A stretch of DNA of 64,000 nucleotides, from contig NC_134279.1 of assembly GCF_949628215.1 (NCBI RefSeq), positions 53,122,266 to 53,186,265 of the forward strand. Direction: 5' to 3'. Below the pieces are notes generated by a model. The model searched no databases and was not told where the DNA came from. It saw nothing but the letters and a program-made list of their open reading frames with translations. The position numbers and the translations under genes were made by a program. This document shows positions 27,525 to 39,255 of the stretch, piece by piece; position 1 is the first letter of the stretch; the number at the start of each line of letters is the position of its first letter. This DNA is from Phalacrocorax aristotelis (lineage: Eukaryota; Chordata; Aves; Suliformes; Phalacrocoracidae).

Positions 27525-30500
27525 GTTTCCACCCAGTCCCTTCCTTAAACAGTTGATAACTACAATATCTTTGTCCTACTGAATAATTTATTCAATATTC
27601 AACTATACTGTGACACTATAGTCACAGTCCCTCTCTGGTTACGTGTCAGCTGTGGGTGGGGCAGGCACCACTGAGGTCGCTGTTGAAAATACTCTGTAGT
27701 ACTGAGTGTTGAATAAAGGTGGAATCTCTCATTTTATTTGCTCAGGTTTCCACAGGTGCATGTGTAAAAACTACAATATTCTGAAGACATGGGCAGTCTT
27801 TCATGGCAATGGTAAAAACACAGATCTTTGATAACAGGACACTGCCTTAGCAGGATCTGGAGCCTAGATGCAAACCAGAATGACAATACCATGTTTCCTA
27901 AAGGTTTTGGGATATTTTTTTTTTAAACAAGGCGAACTAATTCTCAATTAATCATTTGGCTGAATTACAATAAAAATTAGCCTGAGTCATAAAGACATGT
28001 GATGAAATACAGCCTACATGGTTAAACCTTGGCAAAGTTATAAGCAACAGAAAAGAGGTTTTACAATGGGGAAGTCAGTTCAATTTTGTTGGCAGATGGT
28101 CCCACTCAACCCAACTATATCATGTGTGCGCCAACAGATACCCGCCGATACTATGGATTCATGTGGATTTCAATCACTATTTTTCTTTCTCTTCTGGGCC
28201 ATACTGTTCCACAGATCACTGTGATTGTAACCTTTTTTTTTTTGCCCCTGTGCTAAAGAGTTTCAAACATGGTTTTATTAAAGGTCACAAAGAAAGACAG
28301 CATGTTACTTTGAAGAAAATCAGCTTTCTTTGAAGAGCAACATGAAACTCAGTGTCTTGTATGGCTCAGTTTGCTTTAATTCTTTTCATCACACTCCCTC
28401 CACATTTCAGCTTAACAATAAACATAATCTCTTACTTGCAGCATCCTCCTGCAGAGGCCTCACCACAAATCACTAGATTGAGCTGCTTCATGAAGCTACC
28501 CAAGCCTGACTGCTGACCTTCAACACATGCCGGGTAATGAAAAAGTTGCTCAGGCAGGTCAGCAAAGTGCACAGCATTTTGCACACCCGAACACTAAAGT
28601 GCGAGGAAAGCTTTTCCTTATTTGGTTCATTTTCATATAGTTTTTCTTACAGCAATAAACATGAAGAAAATAAAGCTTGTATATGTATTATCATTAAAAT
28701 TATAAGCTTAACCATTTCAAAGCATCTTTGGGGTGTGAAGTATTTGACTTAACTGATTTTACTATAACCATGGCTTATCACAAATAAAGGTAGCCAACAG
28801 AAAAGTCATAACTACCCTTACTTAGCTATATCACTCTGCTCCATGAATTAAGATAAGCTGTACATGACTGTATTTTCTCAAATGGTCTCGTTAGAGACAT
28901 GAAACTTGTACTTCTGTAGTTTGGCATACAGTATGCATATACAAAGGAGCAAATGAACTATGTTTAAAAATATATTGATGTACTTTGTGCATTTATAGTA
29001 GCATCTGAATCATCTTCACTTAATGTGTTGCGCAACTCCAGCATAAGGCATTTACCCAGGATAATATGCAGAAAGATCTTTACATTTTTCTTCCCACCGA
29101 ACTTAATTAACAAATCGCTGTGATTCAGCCCACGTGACACACTCGCTCTTGAACAGCATTAATTAAAAATTATTTGCTACAAGTCAATTTTATTTCCTTG
29201 TCAGACTTAATCAATATAAGTGTAAATGCTGAATGTAAAGTATGGGTAAATGCGGTACGCTTCTGGCAAAATGTATTTCGGTTCTTAAACAAAGAAGTCG
29301 TGTGATATGCAATGTGGAGAATCAAAAGGAGTGGAGGTCCCATCAGGAAGTGATGGGAAACAATAAGCGTAAGGTCTACACAACAACTCATTGTTTCCTA
29401 AAGTCGGAACTCACAGAGTCTCCATGGGAAACAACACACTTTTATCCATCAGTAATTGATTTAAATGATAAATAAAAAAATAGAATTTTGCCCCTCCAGG
29501 GGAAGCACTAATGTAATTAAAGCTGACACTGTAACTTCGTTGCCTTCTATCACGTTATTCAAAACCAATGAATTCTAATGCACACTTCATACAACTTTAT
29601 TAAACCTTATTAAAATACATGGCATCTATGACAATATATAGGTGTTTAGAGCATCCCTACATTTACATCACGCTGATGGAAGCTATTATGCTACTACATT
29701 GCCCTGCTTCTGCTGACTCTGAAGAGATCAACTGTACTTTTCTAACATGCCAGTAGTAGGCTTATCCATATTTGCTATAGCTCTCTTATTTGGGCCTTTG
29801 TGGAACACAGACTGTGCACTGATTTTGTGTGAGGGGAAAAAAAAAAATCCCTCCTAACAATCAAAGTCAGCTATTTTCAAATATGAATAGTTCAGAATAT
29901 GAAAAAAAATCTTTCTCTTCTCTTGGCTTGTGAGGAAAAAAAGTCAAAACAGAGCCATTTAAGCTTACGCTGCCTATATAAAAATTCTGTTTATGTTAGA
30001 CTTCATTGTTAAACAACAACAAACTATATTCATATTCATAAACTCATCATCACTTTTCAGTCAACGCTTATTATGCCATGTATTTCTTATTTAAAAAGAG
30101 CTTACCTGACACATCTACAGTGGGAATATATTGAAATAACCCTAAGCTACATTACTCACACAGATGTATCAGTTTTCAGTGACTGAGCTACCTGGCAAAA
30201 CAGTGTTCAGAATGACTAAGAGGCAAAGCAGAAGAAACTGCAAAAGTTATTCTTACTGTTGCAATCAGAAGTGTGAAACTAAAAAGGCTGCTTTTCAGTC
30301 TCTGCAATTAAAATGAAGCATTATTGCCAAAGTAACAGTCCCTTTTAAAAGTAAATATATTTTGTTTAAGTTTTCAGGAACTGGTTGTTAAAAAAAAAAA
30401 AAAATTACTTCAGGTATTACCAATTCACCACTGCTACTACCTGCATAACCTCAAAGACAACAGACCAAAATAAGACCTATAAGGAACAAACTTAGGAAAA

Positions 30501-32145
30501 AAAAAAGAAAAAAGAAAAAACAGTCAACGTCTTAGCACAGAACACAGCAAGACATTCTTACTTTGCACCAACTGCATTTGCAATCAGTGCACTTTTAGAG
30601 ATCCCATTATACAGCTGATAGGAAAAAAAAACAACCATTGCTCATAAGTGCGAAGCAATACCCTCTAAAATGCAGGATTGCCCAAATGGGTGTTTGAAAA
30701 GGGTCCTTAATTTGAGAACAAGATGCTTGGAGATACATTTTCCTCTTGGAGAAAAAAGACCCAATAACAACCAGCAGCAATCTCTTTGCTACGTGCCATA
30801 TTTATTAACAAAGCTTTCAAGGTAATTCTTGTAATTATCGTCAGACTGGGACATAAATATACAAATCACTTTCCTATAAAGTTTTGAGACATGCCACAGT
30901 GTTAAATTCAAGCTCATTGTTGCAATGAAATATTCAGCCTCTAATCTGATAAATTGATAGGAGCCAAGGCAGAGTTGGGTTTGTCATTTTGATGAATTCC
31001 TGACCTAGATTCAAACCACGTAAAGTAAGTTACATGCAGAACTGCTAACTACTGCCTGTAAAAAAAAAATCAAAGGCTTTGATGAAGAAACTCACGATAC
31101 CATTCATGCCCACTGATTAATGTTTTGATACAGTTAAAAGACTGCATTTTCTATGCAAGGGGCAATCAGAATTATGTCGGTGATGGGAATTTCTTGAGTC
31201 TGCATTACAAAATACCAACTAAAAGTCAGTTCTGACTCCAATTTTTCATGTTTAATCTATTAAAATATAGGACCTGCTACATGCTACTGCTAGCAGGTGG
31301 CTTAAATAGCTCAGATTCTAAGCAAAGAGCTTTTCTCATGCAATTGCTATACACTGTTTAAAATGAACACAGAAAATCTGTTCCGGAATATAACAAATTA
31401 TATTACCTATCTAGCTGTTATCAACAGAAGAGCTGTTATTAGGCCTGTGGTTGCAAATTACTCTTCCCTTTCTCCACGCCCCCATCCCCCATCCGCCCAA
31501 GAGCGGATCACTTTCCGTGCCATTATTGTCAGGCATATTAAATTTTCAGGACGCACCGTTGTGGTTTCCAGGTCTCTATTTACCCCTCGAACAGCGTTTT
31601 TAACTGGACATTTTTACACTTAAAATGACAACGCAGAGGTGTAAGAACATTTCGCATACTACAGCTACAGAGGAGCAGATCGGTAACTGACTCGCGCTAA
31701 TACCAAAAAGCCAAACCCTCATTCACTGAAAACCTCTTAACGATAGAGAAAAGATTCGTGTCGAAGATATTTCGGTCTCTAAAACTGACATTTTCTACCT
31801 GAGGAGATTGTGCAAGACAACCATTTCCCGTGCAAAATAATATTACCCCTAGCTTACCTGCTCCGGTTCCCAAGGCAAGGGCAAGGACCAGAGGCGATGT
31901 GCCACTGCCTTTCAGCCGTGAAAAGCAGCAGATTTCATAGCTCATTAAAACGTGACGGCACTTGTACGATAAATGGCTTACGGGAGCTTAAACAAAGCAA
32001 TGCTGCTCTGGAGAAGCATCGTGTGAAACAAAGTCATCTTTCTGACAGCTCCGCTTTTCAGCAAAGCTGAAGGAATACCGGACTCGCGGGGAAAACGCTA
32101 ACAAAGGAGGAGCAGAAGGAATTCGAAAGAACCAGCCCGGCCATT
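27525..32145. other. No gene recognised; AT-rich, possibly conserved non-coding
   Basis: This low-GC sequence lies between an old CR1 and the CpG island, with poly(A) runs near 30390 and 30500 and no long open frame. It would be upstream intron of CRACD if the island is its promoter. Dense homeodomain-like ATTA/TAAT cores occur at 29450-29620 and 30780-31010. Confidence 0.45.
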
Positions 32146-32245
32146 GAATTCCCCGGCAGCAATAAAGTAGCACCTTCCGAAAACCGCCCGCACGCCTCCT
32201 CACACCTTCCACCGAACAAAGGCAGCGGGACACGGGTAGGCGACG

Positions 32246-32251
32246 ACTTAC
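32246..32251 (-). promoter_or_regulatory. candidate splice donor GTAAGT in CpG island
   Basis: ACTTAC on the plus strand is a perfect GTAAGT donor on the minus strand, preceded by CCCCCAC. It suits the first exon of a gene transcribed leftward. Confidence 0.4.
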
Positions 32252-32593
32252 GTGGGGGATTTTTGCGGCTGTCCTCCCCGCGCCTTACCCGCCGCCGCGA
32301 TCGCTCGCCCTTGGCACCAGCAAGCGAAACGCCCCACGCAGCAAAACCCGCCTCGGGTGGGCAGCACAAAGCGGCACGGGCGCGGGCACCCGCACGCCCA
32401 CGCACACCCGCGCCTTCGGCGCGGCACCAGCCGGTCCCGCGGGGGGCGAACGCTGCCGGGCGGGGGGGAGGCGCTGCCGCCGCCGGGACGCGGGGCGCCG
32501 CGGGGGGCAGCCGGGCTCCGGGCGGCGGCGGGGGTCCCGCCCGCTGCCAGCGCCGCAGCGGCCGCGGGGGCCGGCGGGGCGCGGCGGGGTCCT

Positions 32594-32599
32594 TCCTAC
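32594..32599 (-). promoter_or_regulatory. candidate splice donor GTAGGA in CpG island
   Basis: The minus strand reads GCAGAGCAG then GTAGGAAGG, a good donor with a CAG exon end. It is an alternative to the site at 32246. Confidence 0.4.
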
Positions 32600-32676
32600 C
32601 TGCTCTGCCTCGCCGAGCGGCCGGAAGGGAAGAGCCGGTGGCTCCTGCCGGCGCGGGGTGCCGCAGCCGCCCCTCG

Positions 32677-32865
32677 GCTGCCGCCCCCGCCCAGTAGGTT
32701 GCCGCCCCGCCCGACAGATGCCCCCCCCCCCCCCCCGGTCGAATACCTCCCCTCCGGTCGGATGCCGCCCCCCCCACCAGATCGGATGCCCCGCCCGGGT
32801 CAGATGCCCCCCACCTTTCAGATGCTCCCCCCGTCGGATGCCGCCCCATAGCGGACGCCGCTGAG
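32677..32865. repeat. GC-rich minisatellite, unit about 20 bp
   Basis: A degenerate unit built on GGTCGGATGCCGCCCCCC recurs about eight to nine times, including a run of 16 C at 32721-32736. Both strands stay open through it, which explains the long Gly/Pro-rich frames here. Confidence 0.8.
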
Positions 32866-33144
32866 GGGCGCCTGCCGCCGCCGCCCCCCCAGCGCCGCGC
32901 CCCAGCCCGAACCAGCACCCCTCCCGAACCCCTGCCCTCGAACCAGCGTGTCCCCCTCCTTTTGCTGGGAGGGAAGGGGCAAGGCTGGATTTAGCCGGCT
33001 CAGCGGGATCCCGCTGATATTCGCACCATGTAGCCCCCCCTCACCCCACCCCACCACCCACTGCACTGTCTAAGCGGGAGAGATCCGCAGGCCAGGCTGC
33101 ACCCCGGCTCTCAACCCTCGCTTGTTCGCATCTCACAGTAAAAC

Positions 33145-35340
33145 CAAAGTCTGAATTCAGCGCCTGGCCAGCGCTAGAGCCAGACAAATTTTTATCCCCT
33201 TCATTTACAGACAAAATGGGAGGAACTACAAGAAACAGAACAAAAATGAGCTGTTCCCCAACACAGCAGCACAGAAAACAGCCTCCCTTCTTTCCCACGT
33301 CCTTAAATCCGGTGTTTGTACCAGCTCTTCCAGGGCTCCGCTCTTCCAATTCAGCTATGTATGCCAAGATTTTACCAGTGCTGGACGCTGGTTTCCTGAG
33401 GAGAACACAGTAAAATCAGATGCTGCACTTAGTTCCACCCAGACTCTGCCACTTTTTGAACCAAAATTGATTATGTGATTCATGACCTTCCACTGCTGAG
33501 AAAGATGTGTGTGGCCAGCCAGCTCTCCAGAGACTCGGATGCTCCCTGGACAAAAAGGCCACACAGCTTTGGATCCTGCCTGCCCCTTAGCTTATTGGCC
33601 CAGTCACAAGTGGTCCTTCTGCTATTCTTAAAAGGAACTGGGTCTTACAGAAAAATAAATAACACCCATGCTGGGTCAGATCAAAGAGCCATCTCACACA
33701 TCTTCTTGTCTCTGACTGTGACCAAAACTGGATATTTTAAAGGAAGAACTTAGGTTCAGGGAAACAGTTACTGATACTCTCCCACTCCTTAGGGATTTGC
33801 AGCTCAGTGAATTCCCGAGTCAGAAGTAATATTCGTGCAAAGAACTAGTGATATGATTCTGGAATAAATATTGGTTGCTAGAAACCACTTTTACACCTGC
33901 AGGTGTCTAGAGATGACCGCTCATACAAGCCATGAGAGGTGCGTTCCCTTTTCAGTCTCCTCATGACTAAAGCCATAGTATACGGCCCACAGATCACCCA
34001 GAAATGAAGCTCATGCACCAGATCTAATATTTAGATGGATGTTAAGTATATCGACTGCTACCTTTACATTAGCAATTGCATATATATGTACTTATATCCA
34101 GAATATATGGATACAAACCACCTCAATTACCAGAAATGAATTTCGCAGCACTCCTTTGAAAGATTCAAGTTTTTTGCTGTGTTTTCCTTCGCTGCTATCG
34201 CAGCACTTATGGATTTTTAGGCAGTAGAAACGGGTGGTACGCATAGAAAACTTCAAAAGTAGCCACCAGAAAAGAGGTGAAGCCAGCCTTTGCCAGTGCC
34301 TTCAGATCGGTCAACTTGCTCAATTACATCAGGCCATTCTTGACAAAGGTCAATCTTTTCACTTTCCTGGAGGAGAAAATAAGCCAAAATGATTTTGGTG
34401 TTTGTTTCTGTTTTTTTAGAAACCAAAAATTTCTGGGAAGTGATGCAGTCACAAAGCTCAGTAGCAAAGTGATGGATGGGCTTCAGGAACACGTGGCTTT
34501 ATTAGCAATCCTTTCACTTTGAGTTTATTAGATGTATCTGGAACTTCTGTGGAGAAACCCGAACCTGTTAAATACGTGCCACGATCGCTAAAAAAGGCGT
34601 GGGTCCACTAGGTGGCATAAATACACCGTGTAAAGGCAAGGAGCAAGCCGGGGGTGCCTACCACCTACTCAACGTGTTTTATTTATGCATTTATGCAAAG
34701 CAAATGGATACAGCTAAAGATCGCACACACACAGCCGTAGTCCAGGAACCCCCCACCCCCATCTCTTTTCAAATAAAACCAAGCTCAGATGTCAAAGTGC
34801 TCCTTTGGACTTGGAGGCTCAGAGGAAATCTCCCCAGAGAGCGGTATCTGCTCCTGCAGACCTTGAGTTACTCACGGCTGACTAACCATGCTGCATCTCA
34901 TTTTTGTGTTTGCATTCAGGAAAATACGGCTGTCCCTGCTCAGCAGTATTAAAACTGAGAAGAAGCCACTGACATTCTCTTTTTTCCCCACTTTCTTCCA
35001 TTTGCCATCGTGCCATTCTAGTTAATTTAAGCAGAGTCTCATTCCTGCTCCACCACCCTGAAATGGTAAAGGACACGCCATCGCCAAACCTGGTGGAGCT
35101 GCTCTGCTCAGGTGCTGCTGAGCTAGCAGCACGCGCGGTGGGACAGGCAACCACCACGTGGTAAGCTCCAAAACGCACCTCCACCTGAGCTCTAATATAG
35201 GTAAATCTAATGTTGGGACAAAACAATTGCAAAACAATCATTTTTATACTTATGATTTTAAAGAAGTCAAAGATAGTAGTATAGATAATAAGGGACAACT
35301 TCCCTGCAGCTGGATAGGCACTTATGTAGGACCACCACCG
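33145..35340. other. Intergenic, no gene recognised
   Basis: This sequence lies between the CpG island and a CR1 fragment. It is moderately GC-rich near the island and then AT-rich. Short frames on both strands have no recognisable motif. Confidence 0.55.
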
Positions 35341-35364
35341 CTAGGAAAATTACCTGGAGCCGCA

Positions 35365-35815
35365 GAACTGTTGCCCCTCTGGAGACCGTCTAGTCCAAGC
35401 CCCTGCTCAAAGCGGGACCACCTACAGCAGGCGGTCCAGGACTGTGTCCCATCGGGTTTTGAAAACCTTTGTGGAAGGGGACTCCACAACCCCTCTGGGC
35501 AGCCGGTCCCACCGTGTGACCACCCTCATGGGGAAAAAAAAAACCAAACCCAACATTTTTCTTGTTTAAATGGCATTTTTTGTATTTCAATTTGTGCCAT
35601 TGCCTTTTGCACCTTCCCTGGACACCACTGAGATGAGACCCTCTCAATCTTTTTACTCCCACCCATTAGGTATTTATGTACATGGCGATGTTCCCCCCAG
35701 GCCTTCTCTTCTCAAGGCTGAACACCCTGGCTTGCTCAGCCTCTCCTCACGGAAGAGACGCTCCAGCGCCTTGATCATCTCCAGGGCCTTTTGCTGGACT
35801 TGCCAAGAGCGCCCA
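35365..35815 (-). mobile_element. CR1 LINE fragment, minus orientation
   Basis: The plus strand reads as the reverse complement of a CR1 tail and ORF2 end: CCGTCTAGTCCAAGCCCCTG, GACTCCACAACCCCTCTGGG, TTTGTGCCATTGCC, GGACACCACTGAGATGAGA, CTTCTCTTCTCAAGGCTGAA, TTGATCATCTCCAGGGCC and TGCTGGACTTGCC. It is moderately diverged with no intact frame. Confidence 0.9.
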
Positions 35816-36135
35816 CGTCGTACTGGGAGCCTTAGGGGTGACGCTGGGTTTGGGGATTCGGTGATCATGGGCAAGCCGTGCCTGCCATATGGGGCAGGAG
35901 CAGCCCATACGCGGGGCTGGGAGCCGCCGTGCAGGGGCTCCGCTGAGGCGCCTTGTGCCGCGCACTGGCGGGTGCTGCCACAGAGAGCGCGCGGACGCCG
36001 TGTTTCGGCTGTTGCTGACCAGCGCCCGCACAGCATCAGGGCTGCCCCTCTCCCCGCTCTGATACTGCAGGACGAATGGTGGGGCTTGAGGTCCATGAAT
36101 TAATGCTGCTGCTGTGACCATCGTGTTGCCCAAGA
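35816..36135. other. second GC-rich, CpG-containing block
   Basis: About 320 bp directly beyond the CR1 fragment is much richer in CpG than its surroundings (CGCGGGGC, GAGCGCGCGGACGCCG). It is open on both strands for over 100 codons. It could be a minor CpG island or a fast-evolving GC-rich insertion. No family is recognised. Confidence 0.4.
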
Positions 36136-36139
36136 AGGG

Positions 36140-38570
36140 CCAAGGATGAAATGAAACCGAGCGCCTGTACGTATGAAGCTGAAAGACTAGCGTACCAAAC
36201 CGGCACGGGACTGCTGTCTTATACTGTTAGCCGAGAAAAAGAGGAAGAAGAGAATGCTGACCCGAATAATGGCTTAAAACCCCACAAAGTCTGTGGTCAT
36301 ATGGTTTCATTTAGGAATAATAGCATGTTGACAGGTCAGGCATGCCACACGCGCACCAAACCCGTATATTTTAAATTGAAGCCCTAATCTCAACCTTTAA
36401 TTAGCATTACACAGGAATCTCGGTGTTTCTCATATATAGGGTGACAAAAAAAGAACAAATTGTTTTCCAGCTGAACCCTAGAACTGCTTAACTTTTAGAT
36501 AATTGTCCCTAAAATTGTTACACTGTAAGACAAAAAAAAAAATTTCTAAGAACTTCTTAAAAACCCATTTTGATAAGTTTAATTGAGCAATCTAGGTTTT
36601 AATAAATGGATGAAAACTGTCCTTTTATCCTCTCCAGCTCCCTCTGCTTCTGACAACACTTCCTTTGTTTTGTAGAGAAAGAGCCCCAATGATTAATGCT
36701 TCTCCTCCACGGTTTTTCTAACGTGATTTTCCCCTCCTCAGCTGCGGCTAACAACAGAGGACAGACTACTCGAGTATTCGGACTTTCCCACCATTGGATG
36801 TCTGCCCCACCGTGCTCTCGGCTCACCCCAGCTGAGGACCAGAACACGTCAGGAGGTTTCCATGATCTTTTGATCTTCCGGGAGGTGAGGACAGCACAGC
36901 AGCTTCGTGGAGCGGAGTCCAGGGCAGTCACGGTCACACCACCACGCACGTAAGGCTTGTTTCATACATGACGTGTAGGGCAGTCCACAGATTTAACTCA
37001 AGCACAAATTTGTGGAGGTTTTGCACTCCGTGAAATGAAATATTTTATTTTAAAGCAAAATTGTAAAATATTACTTTTCTTTTATTCTAGTTGCTTACAG
37101 AAATGTATATAAAATCGTAATAACAGAAGGCCAAATCGCAGCTTTACTGTAGTCTGAAAATGTTACTAATTTTCATTTTAGAAAGCTGCACAGGCTTTGG
37201 TCACCAAACTTATATCAGTTTTATTACACCACCTGTGCTCTGGGATCTGCTCATTCTTCGTAACTGATATCTACATAAGAATTACTATTCATTGAAGTGT
37301 TATGGTTTTAATTGTAATGTAAAAATATACATTTTTTTGGTAAGATGAAACACAGTCTTTTCAATAAAATGGAATGCTTGCTTTTCTTTTTATAACCCAA
37401 GATCCCAATTTAAAAGGGTTTATATACAAAATAAGATATTTAAAAGTCACCACCAAAGACAGAGAGCAGAATATGACTTCTTTCTCATTCTTACTGAACT
37501 GCTTCATCCTGAATAATTAACGTCAATTAGCACAAGCGGAAACTCCTGACTTAATCACAAACAGTATTAATATGCAGGTAACACTCGGAGTCAACTATCT
37601 GCCCATTCCTGTAGCTGGCAAATGAGACCCTGAAAATATAAGTAGTATGAGGTGCCCCCACTTTAAATAAAAATTCCTTTGAATGGCACAGAAGCCTGAA
37701 GTGGTACAAGTATTTTCAGGTACTTCTGAATGGGTGTTCCAAGGTGTTTTTAATTAGTGACATTTAATACATATAGACACGTATTAAATAACAAAACCAA
37801 CAAAATACAATATATGAAAAATAAAATATATCTAGCTTGCAACAGCAATTATTTATCTGCGAATACGAGACAATATTTCCAGTTAACACAATATTCTTTA
37901 TAATTTCTAACTGTAACAATCTTACTGCAAAATAGACAAAAATCTAAAAGCAAATGAAAATTTCCCATGTCATTTAAGACATTGTTTACACCTCAGAGGT
38001 GCTCGTAATGTCAGCTGGTAGTCACAGCTTTTCCTTCAACACCAGGCGAGCAGAAGGCTCCCTGTTGGCCAGCACAAGGGCATACAACACCACAGCCTCC
38101 CACTTGTAGTCCTCTGCGTGACGACTCCTGTGAACACGCATCACGTCAACCTGAACGGCGTGTAATTATTAGAAAACTGTATTTTCTTGAATGGAAGAAT
38201 AATGATGTGATATACAATCATCTGCATCAATGGACTTTGAGAGCATATCGTAAGATTGTGATTGCTAGTCGCGTCTTACGTCAGAGCCTAAATTTTAGAT
38301 GCTCTTCCACTAAATACGCCAGGCATTTTAAAGGTTAGTTCTCACTGCATTTACCCAACATGCGTGTCACAACATAAAGGCCTGTGAAACCTCTCCAACA
38401 ACTTGACCTTAACTGTCTGAAGAATTCCAGGTTTCGTTCTGATCTTTTAAAACCAAAATGTGAAAAATATCTCCAGGTATGATTAAAAAATTTGAATATA
38501 AAATACTTCAGAATTAACTTATTATATTTAAAGGATTTCAATACATCTTTAAAAACATCATTTTTCTCTT
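36140..38570. other. Intergenic between CEP135 3' end and CpG island
   Basis: The sequence is mostly AT-rich. Two blocks stand out, an exon-like plus-strand segment at 36742-36949 and a coding-like minus-strand segment at 38022-38150; both are discussed as findings. Confidence 0.55.
38022..38150 (-). other. unassigned exon-like block with stop codon
   Basis: On the minus strand a possible acceptor (cgttcag) is followed by 42 codons and TGA: VDVMRVHRSRHAEDYKWE, VVLYALVLANREP, ARLVLKEKL. The block is GC- and CpG-rich within AT-rich DNA and its codons look like vertebrate coding sequence. It lies about 1.1 kb beyond the CEP135 stop. I do not recognise it. An alternative last exon, a gene remnant or chance are all possible. 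Confidence 0.3.
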
Positions 38571-38576
38571 CACTTT

Positions 38577-39233
38577 TTATTTAATATTGGGATAATATTT
38601 AAAATGCAGTTTTCAAGATTAAACAAAGGGAGATGAGTAGTTGTTAGATGACAAAACTATTAATAAAGAATAACTGGTATTTTTTATTTAAGAAAAGGTA
38701 CAGTAAACAAAACGCATTCACAAAACAGATAATACTATTAAATACCATGAAGAATGACCTGTAAACAGAAAACGCTTGTTAAAAGCCCAAACTTAGGAAA
38801 TTGTCATGAGTATAAAACACACGCTGGCTCAGCATTAAGACAATCATGTACGATATTCCATGGTGGCTCACACTAGGATGAACAAACTTCTGTAACCATA
38901 TGACACAAGCAAACAGAAATAAAATAGCAAAATGAAAACAAGAGATTGTCATATCCACTACTCGTTTCCTTCTTATCATCATTATGTTTGCAAAAGAGTA
39001 ACAAAACGTAACCAGCCTTGATACAAAACCCATCCAACAGCCAGGAGAAAACAGCCACCCCGGCCAGTTGGGAAAGCAGAATTTTGCAAAGTTGATTGCT
39101 TCACCGGTTCACAGAACCTTCAAAGGTAATCACTGATTTGAAGAAAACAGAGGTAGAATACAAGTCAGCCTTCATAATTTAAAAAAATAAAAGTCCTTGT
39201 AACAAGGTAATGCTTCAGTTGCTCAAGTACTGG
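38577..39233 (-). other. CEP135: CEP135 3' UTR (minimum extent, end uncertain)
   Basis: This AT-rich minus-strand sequence follows the TAG. No further acceptor is needed. The human 3' UTR is longer than 1 kb (from memory), so the transcript may run further left. Confidence 0.55.
38683..38688 (-). terminator. candidate CEP135 polyadenylation signal AATAAA
   Basis: TTTATT on the plus strand is AATAAA on the minus strand, about 550 nt past the CEP135 stop. Another copy lies at 38576-38581. Which of the two is used cannot be told from sequence. Confidence 0.4.
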
Positions 39234-39255
39234 CTATTCCTTGAAGCTCACGTTT
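39234..39255 (-). CDS. CEP135: CEP135 exon 26, coding part
   Basis: The acceptor tctccaacag is followed by one base completing a Lys codon, then NVSFKE and TAG. Human CEP135 ends HRNV with the splice just before Asn-Val (inferred), so this exon start is homologous. The coding part is only 22 nt and the rest is 3' UTR. Confidence 0.8.

Larger units (their letters stand above)
32150..33140 (-). promoter_or_regulatory. CpG island, probable CRACD promoter and first exon
   Basis: There is an abrupt change to very high GC with dense CpG, most extreme at 32240-32700, in an otherwise AT-rich window. Such islands mark vertebrate promoters. CRACD (capping-protein inhibiting regulator of actin dynamics) lies next to CEP135 in the same orientation in human, which here means minus-strand transcription leftward from about 33 kb. 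Minus-strand donors CAG|GTAGGA (exon edge 32600) and CCAC|GTAAGT (edge 32252) fit a first non-coding exon. No TATA box is evident. Antisense transcription from the same island is possible. Confidence 0.6.

Noticed and set aside
32252..32851. 199-codon plus-strand frame in the CpG island
   Set aside because: Same reason: compositional openness, with Pro/Ala runs from the repeat and no recognisable family.
32058..32918. 286-codon minus-strand frame in the CpG island
   Set aside because: GC-rich DNA has few stops, and the opposite strand is open as well. The product is low-complexity Gly/Ala/Arg/Pro driven by the minisatellite and has no domain.
35674..36096. 140-codon minus-strand frame
   Set aside because: It straddles the CR1 fragment and a GC-rich block; it is a compositional frame.
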